A DNA stretch of 64,000 nt, from positions 1 to 64,000 of the forward strand of contig CAWUIQ010000012.1 in the NCBI GenBank assembly GCA_963922565.1. The letters are read 5' to 3'. Shown here piece by piece: positions 9,122 to 16,916 of this stretch. Origin of the DNA: JBCBKL01 sp963922565 (lineage in GTDB: Bacteria; Pseudomonadota; Alphaproteobacteria; Rhodobacterales; Rhodobacteraceae). Position 1 is the first letter of the stretch; each line of letters begins with the position of its first letter. The position numbers were made by a program, and so were the translations under genes. The notes under the pieces were generated by a model that saw nothing but the letters and a program-made list of their open reading frames with translations, searched no databases and was not told the DNA's origin.

Positions 9122-9961
9122 ATGCCCTACAAATCGATCATCATGATCCTGACCCATTCCGATGCCAGTTTTGCCGCGCTCGAAGCAGCCCGCGATTTTG
9201 CTGAAAAGCATGATGCGCATCTGGATGTGCTGGCACTCGGCATCGATCGGAGCCAGGCGGGCTTCAGCTATACCGAGTTCAGTGCCGCGCTTTTGGAAGC
9301 CGGCCTAGAAGAGGCCAGAAAGACCGCGAACTCACTGGGCGAAAAGGCCGACACATTTCTTGGCAAACAATCGGGCCGTTATGCGACGGTCCCAATTGTC
9401 GCGCCGATCGGAGCGGTTGGAATGGAAATCGCGCGATACGCCCGCTTCGGTGATCTGGCCATCATGCCGCTTCCTTACGGAGACGCGGCACATTCCGATG
9501 ACGTGAACGCGCTCGAGGCCGCGTTGTTTTCGGCGAACATCCCGGTCTTGGCGGTCCCCGCCGCGACAAAGGAGATTGCCGCGCCGAAACGGATCGTATT
9601 TGGCTGGAATGAAAGCGCCGAGGCGATGGCGGCGGCCCGCAGCGCCCTGCCCTTTCTGGTCGGAGCGGACACCGTGTTTGTCACCGTCATCGATCCACCA
9701 ACACATGGCCCGGACCGGTCAGATCCGGGTGGTCTGGTTAGTCAGTACCTCGCGCGCCACGGGGTGCGCTGCGAAATCGACGTTCTGTCAAAGTCGATGC
9801 ACCGGGTGGGCGACGTTCTCTTGCGGCAGGTGGAAGACCGCGACGCCGACATGCTGGTTATGGGCGCCTACGGCCGGGCGCGTTGGTCCGAAGCGATGTT
9901 CGGTGGCGCGACACGGCAAATGCTGGAATTCGCGAGCGTTCCGGTCTTAATGGCGCGCTGA
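9122..9961 (+). CDS. Universal stress protein, tandem UspA domains
   Basis: Cytoplasmic protein of 279 residues with two UspA-like domains (about 1-145 and 155-279). The second ends with the nucleotide-binding type pattern MGAYGRARWSEAMFGGATRQML, close to the G-2X-G-9X-G(S/T) loop of ATP-binding Usp proteins. The start at 9122 was chosen for the GAAGGAGG seven bases upstream and the MPYKSIIMIL beta strand. It is divergent from ccoN with FNR-type boxes between them. Usp proteins induced under low oxygen are known, so a role in oxygen limitation is likely; the ligand is unknown. Confidence 0.9.
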   Translation: MPYKSIIMILTHSDASFAALEAARDFAEKHDAHLDVLALGIDRSQAGFSYTEFSAALLEAGLEEARKTANSLGEKADTFLGKQSGRYATVPIVAPIGAVGMEIARYARFGDLAIMPLPYGDAAHSDDVNALEAALFSANIPVLAVPAATKEIAAPKRIVFGWNESAEAMAAARSALPFLVGADTVFVTVIDPPTHGPDRSDPGGLVSQYLARHGVRCEIDVLSKSMHRVGDVLLRQVEDRDADMLVMGAYGRARWSEAMFGGATRQMLEFASVPVLMAR

Positions 9962-9969
9962 GGTCGGGA

Positions 9970-10863
9970 TCAGGCGCTGCGACGCAAGCTGTCCTGCGCA
10001 AAGAACTCGACCGCGAAATCAAAGAATGAGCGGATGAGGTCATCTTCATACCGCTCTCTCGTCGTCACGATCCACAGCGTGTGCGCCAGCTTTTCATGGT
10101 CGAAACAGCGTACGAGTTCCGGCAACAGGTCACCCACGATGCAAGGCAAGGCGCCGATACCGCGACCGTCCTGCAGAACGCCCGCCATGGTTGGCACGGT
10201 GGTGAGTGTCTGGACAATCTGGTCTTGGTCCAACTGACCGTTGAACCAACCTGCACAGGCGATCTTGTCAGCGACATCGTTGCTGTAAGCCAAAGCAGCC
10301 CGGCCGGCGCAGTCATCCAGCGTCTTCGGAACGCCATGCACGTCAGCATAGGCCTGACTGCAATAGACGGACCAGGGAATAGGCGTCAGAGCGCGGGCAA
10401 TCAGATCATCGCCCTGGATATGATCCGCCGCGCGCAAAGCGACGTCTGCCCGGCCATTATGCAGCGCCGTCTGATGCTCTGCCGCTTCGACATCGAACAT
10501 GACCTGCGGATTTGCCCGTCGGTAGTCGGCGATGATCCGATCGCCCCAATTGTCCAATGCTGCATGGTTGGTCGTAACCCGGATGACAAGCGCCTGATGC
10601 TCCGTCAGGTGCTGGGCACGCAGCATGACGCGCCGCGCAGCATCCTCCATATCAGACGCAGCTGCGAAGATGGCGCGCCCCTCGCGCGTCAGAACCCAGT
10701 TTTCCCGGGCCTGTTCAAAAAGCGGCAAGCCGAGTTGCTTCTCAAGCGCGCGAATGCGCCTCAAAAGCTCAACTTCCGATCCGTTGGATTTCTGCGCCGC
10801 ATCTTTAACACTTGCGGACGCACCAAGGGCCAACAGCGCCCTCAGGTCTTCCCAATCAAACAT
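9970..10863 (-). CDS. LysR-family transcriptional regulator
   Basis: A 297-residue regulator with an N-terminal winged helix-turn-helix (residues 1-60, FDWEDLRALLALG through LRRIRALEKQLGLPLF) and a LysR substrate-binding domain after about 85. The usual A-x-S residues in the helix are replaced by VKDAAQKSNGSEVELLRRIR, so the DNA-binding helix departs from the consensus. The start at 10863 is preferred to 10896 because a G-run lies eight bases upstream and the family begins with this helix. It ends eight bases from the stress protein, tail to tail. The target is unknown; no obvious partner gene is divergent from it. Confidence 0.85.
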   Translation of the reverse strand: MFDWEDLRALLALGASASVKDAAQKSNGSEVELLRRIRALEKQLGLPLFEQARENWVLTREGRAIFAAASDMEDAARRVMLRAQHLTEHQALVIRVTTNHAALDNWGDRIIADYRRANPQVMFDVEAAEHQTALHNGRADVALRAADHIQGDDLIARALTPIPWSVYCSQAYADVHGVPKTLDDCAGRAALAYSNDVADKIACAGWFNGQLDQDQIVQTLTTVPTMAGVLQDGRGIGALPCIVGDLLPELVRCFDHEKLAHTLWIVTTRERYEDDLIRSFFDFAVEFFAQDSLRRSA

Positions 10864-10986
10864 TTCCGTGGCCCCCGCGTACCGTGGGTTTCCCATCGCT
10901 AGTCTACAGATATGCCTCGAAAATTCAATGTCTGGTGGGTTTCGGGGGCCTTTTTGAGGAATTTTGCTGCAACTTTGGCCCGGCGC

Positions 10987-11727
10987 CTAGCTTGGCAAAC
11001 CACCGTCGCTATCGTCCCCCGCCTCTTCCAGCAACAGGTCCAAATCCGGCACGTGAACCCGACGCTTGCCTTCGAGCTGGATGATTCCATCTCTCTTCAG
11101 GGCAGAGATCTGACGACTGACCGTTTCCAACGTCAGGCCAAGATAGTCCGCCATCGCCTCACGGGTTAGCGGCAGGTTGAAGGTTACCGATCGCTGGTCG
11201 CTGTGGCTGAACACCGGATCGCGCCGCGCAATGATCGACAAGAGCGATGCAATCTTTTCGCGCGCCGTCTTGCGCCCGAGAACCAACATCCACTCACGCG
11301 CGGCATCGAGTTCGTCCAGCGTCATTTCCAGCAGGCGCTGAGCGATGTGCGGTGTCGTTTCCATCATTTGCTCAAACGGCCGCTTTCTGAAGCAACACAT
11401 GACCAGATCGCTAACCGCGGTCACATCATAGGGAGAACCGTGTCGGCCTGGCCGCCCGACAAAATCGGACGGCAAGAGCAGGCCAACCATCTGGCGCCGA
11501 CCATCCTCCATCGTCTGCGTAAGTGTCGCGACACCGGAAACGACCGACGCGACGAAATCCATCTTGTCACCGGACCAGACAACCGTCTGACCAGCCTCGA
11601 AGCTGCGATAGTATTTGACTTCCTCAAGCAGTTTCAACTCATCCGGTTCGCATCTCGCACAGACGGCGCGATGGCGAATAGGACAGTCCGAACAGTCTTG
11701 GGGCGGAGCGATATTGGTCTTTAGCAT
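10987..11727 (-). CDS. fnrL: Oxygen-responsive Crp/Fnr-family regulator FnrL
   Basis: Global anaerobic/microaerobic regulator (246 residues). The N-terminus carries the cysteine cluster C12, C15, C23, C26, and a CC pair sits at 111-112, giving the set needed for an oxygen-labile [4Fe-4S] cluster. A cNMP-like beta roll follows, then a dimer helix and a DNA-recognition helix with ETVSRQ at 201-206, the E--SR signature that reads TTGAT half sites. It is divergent from hemN, with an FNR box 15 bases before its start codon, and near the cbb3 operon. Confidence 0.95.
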   Translation of the reverse strand: MLKTNIAPPQDCSDCPIRHRAVCARCEPDELKLLEEVKYYRSFEAGQTVVWSGDKMDFVASVVSGVATLTQTMEDGRRQMVGLLLPSDFVGRPGRHGSPYDVTAVSDLVMCCFRKRPFEQMMETTPHIAQRLLEMTLDELDAAREWMLVLGRKTAREKIASLLSIIARRDPVFSHSDQRSVTFNLPLTREAMADYLGLTLETVSRQISALKRDGIIQLEGKRRVHVPDLDLLLEEAGDDSDGGLPS

Positions 11728-11741
11728 CCAGCGTCTGCTGA

Positions 11742-11755
11742 TTGATCTGGGTCAA
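11742..11755. promoter_or_regulatory. FNR-type box between fnrL and hemN
   Basis: TTGATCTGGGTCAA matches TTGAT-N4-ATCAA with one change in the right half (GTCAA). It lies 15 bases upstream of the fnrL start and 37 bases before the hemN start. A single site this close to fnrL could repress fnrL while activating hemN; that direction is inference. Confidence 0.8.
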
Positions 11756-11791
11756 AGCGGGATTGCGGGCCCATCATTACCCGTGGCGAAC

Positions 11792-13135
11792 ATGGAGTCG
11801 ATCAGAAAATTCGCAGATTTGGGTTTGTTCCGGGCAAAGGCCCCGAGATATACCAGCTACCCAACAGCAAATCACTTCAACACGACCGTTGGACCCGACG
11901 AGTTTGCCAGCTGGATCACATCCGTTCCGGCAGGGTCGGAAGTCTCGCTATATGTGCATATCCCCTTCTGTCGTCGGCTTTGTTGGTTCTGTGCATGCCG
12001 CACCCAGGGCACCCAGAGCGAGCGGCCTGTCGCGGCCTATCTCGAAACACTCAAGGCCGAATTCGATCGTTTTGCAGAAACTTTGCCGGCAGATATCCGC
12101 CTTGCTCGGATGCACTGGGGCGGCGGTACGCCGACACTCTTGCAGCCGGGCATGATCACTGAACTGGCCACCCACATCACCGACCGTCTGCCGCTGGCAC
12201 CCGACGCCGAATTCTCGGTCGAGATCGACCCGAACGAAATCGACGCACCACGCCTCGACGCCCTGGTCGAAGCCGGAATGAACCGGGCATCGATCGGCGT
12301 TCAGGATTTCGACCTCGAGATCCAATCGACGATTGGCCGGATACAAAGCTTTGGCCACACGGAAAGTGTGGTGAATCGGATCAGGCGCGCCGGGGTGCCA
12401 AGCCTGAACGCCGACATCCTTTACGGCCTGCCCCACCAAACCATCGACAAGATCACCACGACCGTTCAAAAACTGCTTTCGCTGACCCCAGACCGCGTCG
12501 CGCTCTATGGCTATGCGCATGTGCCATGGATGGCGCGACGCCAATCCATGATCCCGTCCGACGCGTTGCCAACACCCGAAGAGCGGCTGGAACTCTTTGA
12601 GACCGCGCGACAGCTCTTTGTCTGGGATGGATACCAGGGGATAGGGATCGACCATTTCGCGCTGCCAGCTGACGGGCTGGCCATTGCGCAGCAGAAGGGA
12701 CGTCTGCGCAGGAATTTCCAAGGCTATACCAACGACGACAACGACATCCTGATCGGCCTTGGTGCTTCTGCCATTTCCCGCTTCCCGCAGGGATACGCAC
12801 AGAACTCCCCAGCGACGTCAGGCTATACCGCATTGATCCGCAACGGGCAGTTCGCAACGACACGCGGTCATATCTTCAAAGGCGATGATGTGCTGCGCGG
12901 CAAGGTTATCGAGCGGATCATGTGCGATCTGTCAATCACGCCATCCGACTTCGGAGAGGACGCACCGGCCGTCTCGAGCTTAGTGGACGGTTTGGACGAT
13001 GTATTCGGCGGGGTGCTTGTGAAAACAGCGGATGGCGTAAAGGTTCCGCCGCAGGCACTGCCACTGGTGCGGATGATCGCGCAGTTTTTCGATGACTATC
13101 ATTACAGCCCCGAAGGACATTCCCACGCGATCTAG
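11792..13135 (+). CDS. hemN: Oxygen-independent coproporphyrinogen III oxidase HemN
   Basis: Radical SAM enzyme (447 residues) that decarboxylates coproporphyrinogen III to protoporphyrinogen IX without oxygen. The cluster motif CX3CX2CXC spans C60, C64, C67 and C69; YTSYPTANHF, GGGTPTLL and SIGVQDF are family landmarks. The open frame reaches 11615 but that part overlaps fnrL, so the ATG at 11792 (MESIRKFADLGLF) is taken as the start. It ends in a four-base CTAG overlap with convergent yejF. The FNR box in its promoter fits its role in low oxygen. Confidence 0.95.
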   Translation: MESIRKFADLGLFRAKAPRYTSYPTANHFNTTVGPDEFASWITSVPAGSEVSLYVHIPFCRRLCWFCACRTQGTQSERPVAAYLETLKAEFDRFAETLPADIRLARMHWGGGTPTLLQPGMITELATHITDRLPLAPDAEFSVEIDPNEIDAPRLDALVEAGMNRASIGVQDFDLEIQSTIGRIQSFGHTESVVNRIRRAGVPSLNADILYGLPHQTIDKITTTVQKLLSLTPDRVALYGYAHVPWMARRQSMIPSDALPTPEERLELFETARQLFVWDGYQGIGIDHFALPADGLAIAQQKGRLRRNFQGYTNDDNDILIGLGASAISRFPQGYAQNSPATSGYTALIRNGQFATTRGHIFKGDDVLRGKVIERIMCDLSITPSDFGEDAPAVSSLVDGLDDVFGGVLVKTADGVKVPPQALPLVRMIAQFFDDYHYSPEGHSHAI

Positions 13136-14712
13136 TGCGTGGCTTGAAGCAGCAGCCGGGTGTAGTCGGTCTGTGGACGATCGAACAGGTCGGCCGCCGC
13201 CCCCTGCTCGACCACATCGCCTTGCTTCATCACCATCACCTTGTGGGACATTGCACGGACGACCTTAAGGTCATGACTGATGAACAGATAGGCCAATCCG
13301 TACTTCTCCTGCAGACCGCGCAAAAGATCGACGATCTGAACCTGCACCGTCATGTCGAGCGCACTGGTGGGCTCGTCCAAAACGACCAGACGGGGACGTA
13401 GCACCATCGCCCGCGCTATGGCGATCCGCTGACGCTGCCCGCCTGAGAATTCGTGGGGGTAGCGATCCATGGCTGCGGGATCGAGACCGACCTCGGTCAT
13501 AACCTCGGCCACCAATTCGCGGCGATCCCGGTCTTCGTCGACCTTGTGAATGCTTAAGCCTTCGCCAATGATCTGCATCGCCGTCATCCGGGGGCTGAGA
13601 CTGCCGTAAGGATCCTGGAAAACGATCTGCATGTCCTTGCGCAGCTTGCGCAATTCGCGGGTCGACCAGCTTCGGATATCCTGCCCCATATAGACGATGC
13701 GCCCCTCAGAGGCGATCAGGCGCATGATCGCCAACGCCAAGGTCGTCTTGCCTGATCCGCTTTCCCCGACGATCCCCACCGTTTCGCCCTCGCGCACTTG
13801 AAGCGTAGCGTCGTTCACGGCCTTCACATGGCCCACGGTACGGCGCAGCAGGCCTTTCTGGATCGGGAACCAAACCTTAAGATGCTCTGTCTCAGCAACG
13901 ATCTCGGCCTCATTGCGGACCGGGTTGGGTTCGCCCTTGGGCTCTGCGCTCAGCAGTTTGCGGGTGTAGTCATGTTGCGGCTTGGCAAAGATTTCGGCCG
14001 TGGGACCGGTTTCAACCACATGTCCCTTTTCCATCACAAAGACGCGGTCGGCGATGCGCCGGACGATGCCAAGGTCGTGCGTGATGAACAGCAGCCCCAT
14101 GCCTTCGCTCTTTTGCAGGTCTGCAAGCAATTCGAGGATCTGAGCCTGAATAGTCACGTCCAATGCGGTCGTCGGTTCATCCGCGATCAGGATATCCGGT
14201 TTGTTGGCAAGCGCCATTGCGATCATGATCCGCTGGCGCTGCCCGCCGGATAACTGGTGAGGATAGGCATTAAGGCGGCTTTCCGCATCGCGGATGCCGA
14301 CCTTATCCAACAATTCCAGGATACGGTTGCGGGCTTCGTCTCCGATTACTCCCTGATGCAAGGCGATACTCTCGGTCAGCTGCTTCTGGATCGTATGCAG
14401 GGGGTTGAGCGACGTCATCGGCTCCTGGAAGATAAAGCTGATGTCGTTGCCCCTTACATGACGCAGCAGGCTTTCCTTGGCCCCGATCATCTGCTGACCA
14501 TCATAGGTCACGCTGCCCTCGACCTCGGCGCTGTCACCCAACAACGACACGGTCGACAGGGCCGAGACCGACTTGCCCGATCCGCTTTCGCCGACCAAGG
14601 CAACCGTTTCGCCCCTGTCCACGCTAAAGGACACGCCCTTGACCGCGTGAACCAGCGCGCCGTCCTGACGAAAGCGAACGTGAAGATCTTGGACGTCCAG
14701 CAGTGGGCTCAT
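13132..14712 (-). CDS. yejF: Peptide ABC transporter, fused double ATP-binding protein (YejF type)
   Basis: ATPase of the importer (526 residues), two nucleotide-binding domains in one chain. Each half has a Walker A (GESGSGKS and GESGSGKT), an ABC signature (LSGGQRQR and FSGGQRQR) and a Walker B ending ADEPTTALD or LDEPTSALD, with the oligopeptide-type linker after each. The frame stays open 250 codons further upstream, but that part lies over yejE in another frame. The ATG at 14712 overlaps the yejE stop as ATGA and begins MSPLLDVQDLHVRF, so it is the start. Confidence 0.95.
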   Translation of the reverse strand: MSPLLDVQDLHVRFRQDGALVHAVKGVSFSVDRGETVALVGESGSGKSVSALSTVSLLGDSAEVEGSVTYDGQQMIGAKESLLRHVRGNDISFIFQEPMTSLNPLHTIQKQLTESIALHQGVIGDEARNRILELLDKVGIRDAESRLNAYPHQLSGGQRQRIMIAMALANKPDILIADEPTTALDVTIQAQILELLADLQKSEGMGLLFITHDLGIVRRIADRVFVMEKGHVVETGPTAEIFAKPQHDYTRKLLSAEPKGEPNPVRNEAEIVAETEHLKVWFPIQKGLLRRTVGHVKAVNDATLQVREGETVGIVGESGSGKTTLALAIMRLIASEGRIVYMGQDIRSWSTRELRKLRKDMQIVFQDPYGSLSPRMTAMQIIGEGLSIHKVDEDRDRRELVAEVMTEVGLDPAAMDRYPHEFSGGQRQRIAIARAMVLRPRLVVLDEPTSALDMTVQVQIVDLLRGLQEKYGLAYLFISHDLKVVRAMSHKVMVMKQGDVVEQGAAADLFDRPQTDYTRLLLQATH

Positions 14713-15821
14713 GAAAAGGTCTTTCGCGGGTCGAAGGCGTCGCGGATGCCTTCGAAGATAAAGATCAGAAGGCTGAGCATCGTGGCAAAGACGACAAAGG
14801 CGGTGAAGGCCAGCCACGGCGCCTGCAGGTTCTGCTTGGCCTGCAAGGTCAGTTCCCCAAGCGAAGGTGCCGAAGACGGCAGCCCGAAGCCCAGAAAGTC
14901 GAGCCCGGCAAGCGATGAGATCGTGCCAGTAACGATAAACGGCAGCATCGTCAGCGTCGCCACCATGGCATTGGGCAGCATGTGCCGGAACATGATCGTC
15001 AGGTTGCCAACGCCAAGCGCCTTGGCCGCTCGGACGTATTCGAGGTTGCGCGCCCGCAGGAATTCGGCCCGGACCACACCAACAAGCGCAACCCACCCAA
15101 AGAGAACGAGCAGGAAGACAAGCAGCCAGAAACTTCGCCCGAGGATCGCGAAGAGGATGATAATCACATAGAGTGAGGGGGTTGCCGACCAGATCTCGAT
15201 GATGCGCTGAAAAATCAGGTCGGTAAGGCCGCCAAAGAACCCCTGAATAGCGCCGGCGATGATACCGATGATGGCAGAGGCGCCCGTCACGATCAGCGTG
15301 AACAGGATCGACAGGCGGAAGCCGTGGATGACGCGGGCCATCACGTCGCGCTTGGTTCCGTCGGTGCCCAGCCAGTTCTGTTCGTTTGGTGGCAACGGTG
15401 CCGCACCCGGACGATCGACCGCCGTGTCGTAGCTGTAGGGGATGAGAGGCCAGATCATCCACCCTTTCCGGAATCCATCGACGCCGGTGCCAAATGTGCC
15501 CGCCTCGATCTGTTCAATCATGCCTTCGGGATCATCAAAGCAGTCCTCCAGACCGCCGCTGACGATCAGGCATTTCACTTCGGGATCGCGGTAGGCCGCT
15601 TCGGTTTGGAAATCCCCCCCGAACTCCGTCTCGGGATAGAAATTCCAGATCGGCGTATAGAACGCGCCCTGATAGCGGACGAGGATCGGTTTGTCGTAAG
15701 CAAGGAACTCGGCGAACAGCGACAGGCCGAACAGCACCGAAAAGATCCAGAGCGACCAGAATGCGCGCCGGTTCTTTTTGAAGTTGCGCCAGCGGCGCTG
15801 GTTGAGAGGGGACAGGGCCAT
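14709..15821 (-). CDS. yejE: Peptide ABC transporter permease (YejE type)
   Basis: Inner-membrane permease of 370 residues. It starts with a LNQRRWRNFKKNRRAFWSL cytoplasmic segment, then one helix, a long periplasmic loop (about 45-135), and a five-helix core with the EAA-type loop EYVRAAKALGVGNLTIMFRHMLPN. The long loop is typical of YejE rather than OppC. It overlaps both neighbours by one to four bases, so the four genes form one operon. Confidence 0.94.
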   Translation of the reverse strand: MALSPLNQRRWRNFKKNRRAFWSLWIFSVLFGLSLFAEFLAYDKPILVRYQGAFYTPIWNFYPETEFGGDFQTEAAYRDPEVKCLIVSGGLEDCFDDPEGMIEQIEAGTFGTGVDGFRKGWMIWPLIPYSYDTAVDRPGAAPLPPNEQNWLGTDGTKRDVMARVIHGFRLSILFTLIVTGASAIIGIIAGAIQGFFGGLTDLIFQRIIEIWSATPSLYVIIILFAILGRSFWLLVFLLVLFGWVALVGVVRAEFLRARNLEYVRAAKALGVGNLTIMFRHMLPNAMVATLTMLPFIVTGTISSLAGLDFLGFGLPSSAPSLGELTLQAKQNLQAPWLAFTAFVVFATMLSLLIFIFEGIRDAFDPRKTFS

Positions 15822-16909
15822 CAGCCTTCCCGTTTCTCAAAGTCGATGCGCGGATCGACGAAGACATACATCAGGTCTGACAGGATCCCGACAAACAGCC
15901 CGATCAGGCCAAAGACATAGAGGGTGCCGAAGACGATTGGGTAGTCCCGCGCGACCGTAGCCTCAAAAGCCAGACGCCCAAGCCCATCGAGCGAGAAAAT
16001 CGTTTCGATGATCAGGCTGCCCGAAAAGAACACCCCGATAAAGACGGCCGGAAAGCCTGCGATCACGATCAGCATCGCGTTGCGGAACACATGGCCGTAA
16101 AGCACCCGCCGCTCGGCCAGCCCCTTGGCGCGGGCGGTGATGACATATTGCTTTTTGATCTCATCAAGGAACGAGTTCTTGGTCAGCAGCGTCAGCGTCG
16201 CGAACGCGCCAATCGTAGATGCGATGACCGGCAGGGTGATGTGCCAGAAATAGTCGACGATCTTACCCCACCATGTCAGCTGGTCCCAGTTGTCCGAAGT
16301 CAGACCGCGCAGGGGGAATATCTGGTAGTATGACCCCCCAGCAAAGACGACCAGCAAGAGAATACCGAACAGGAATCCCGGAATGGCGTAGCCTGCGATG
16401 ATCACGCCGCTTGTCCATGTGTCGAACTGCGTTCCGTCCCTGACCGCTTTGCGGATCCCGAGCGGTATCGAGATGAGATAGGCGATCATGGTTGACCAAA
16501 GCCCCAGCGATATCGAAACCGGCATCTTTTCGATCACCAGATCGATGACTCCGACCGACCTGAAATAGCTCTCACCGAAATCAAAGCGCAGGTAGTCCCA
16601 GACCATGTTGAGGAACCGTTCGGCCGGAGGTTTGTCAAAGCCGAATTGTGCCTCCAGCTCTTCAATGAACTCCGGCGGCAAGCCCCGCGCGCCGACATAC
16701 TGGCTTTCGACCACACCGCTATCCTCGGCGCCCGGATCTGCACCGCCCCCAGCGAAACCGCTGAATACATCACCACCGCCCTGGATACGGGCAATGGCCT
16801 GTTCGACCGGTCCACCGGGAACAAATTGGATCAGTACGAAATTGATCAGCAAGATGCCCAGAAGGGTCGGAAATACCAGCAGCACACGCCGCAGGATATA
16901 CGATGCCAT
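15821..16909 (-). CDS. yejB: Peptide ABC transporter permease (YejB type)
   Basis: Inner-membrane permease of 362 residues. The N-terminal MASYILRRVLLVFPTLLGILLINFVLIQFVPGGPVEQ is the OppB/YejB signature, followed by a YejB-type insert (about 40-90) and helices with the EAA loop KQYVITARAKGLAERRVLYGHVFRNA. Members of this branch import oligopeptides and, in E. coli, microcin C. It lies seven bases after yejA. Confidence 0.94.
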   Translation of the reverse strand: MASYILRRVLLVFPTLLGILLINFVLIQFVPGGPVEQAIARIQGGGDVFSGFAGGGADPGAEDSGVVESQYVGARGLPPEFIEELEAQFGFDKPPAERFLNMVWDYLRFDFGESYFRSVGVIDLVIEKMPVSISLGLWSTMIAYLISIPLGIRKAVRDGTQFDTWTSGVIIAGYAIPGFLFGILLLVVFAGGSYYQIFPLRGLTSDNWDQLTWWGKIVDYFWHITLPVIASTIGAFATLTLLTKNSFLDEIKKQYVITARAKGLAERRVLYGHVFRNAMLIVIAGFPAVFIGVFFSGSLIIETIFSLDGLGRLAFEATVARDYPIVFGTLYVFGLIGLFVGILSDLMYVFVDPRIDFEKREG

Positions 16910-16916
16910 GCGGGTT

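Noticed and set aside
13132..15462. A 776-residue open frame covering yejF and part of yejE
   Set aside because: Only the part after 14712 looks like protein; the first 250 codons are an arginine/proline-rich reading of yejE in another frame, and yejF has a coupled ATG at 14712.
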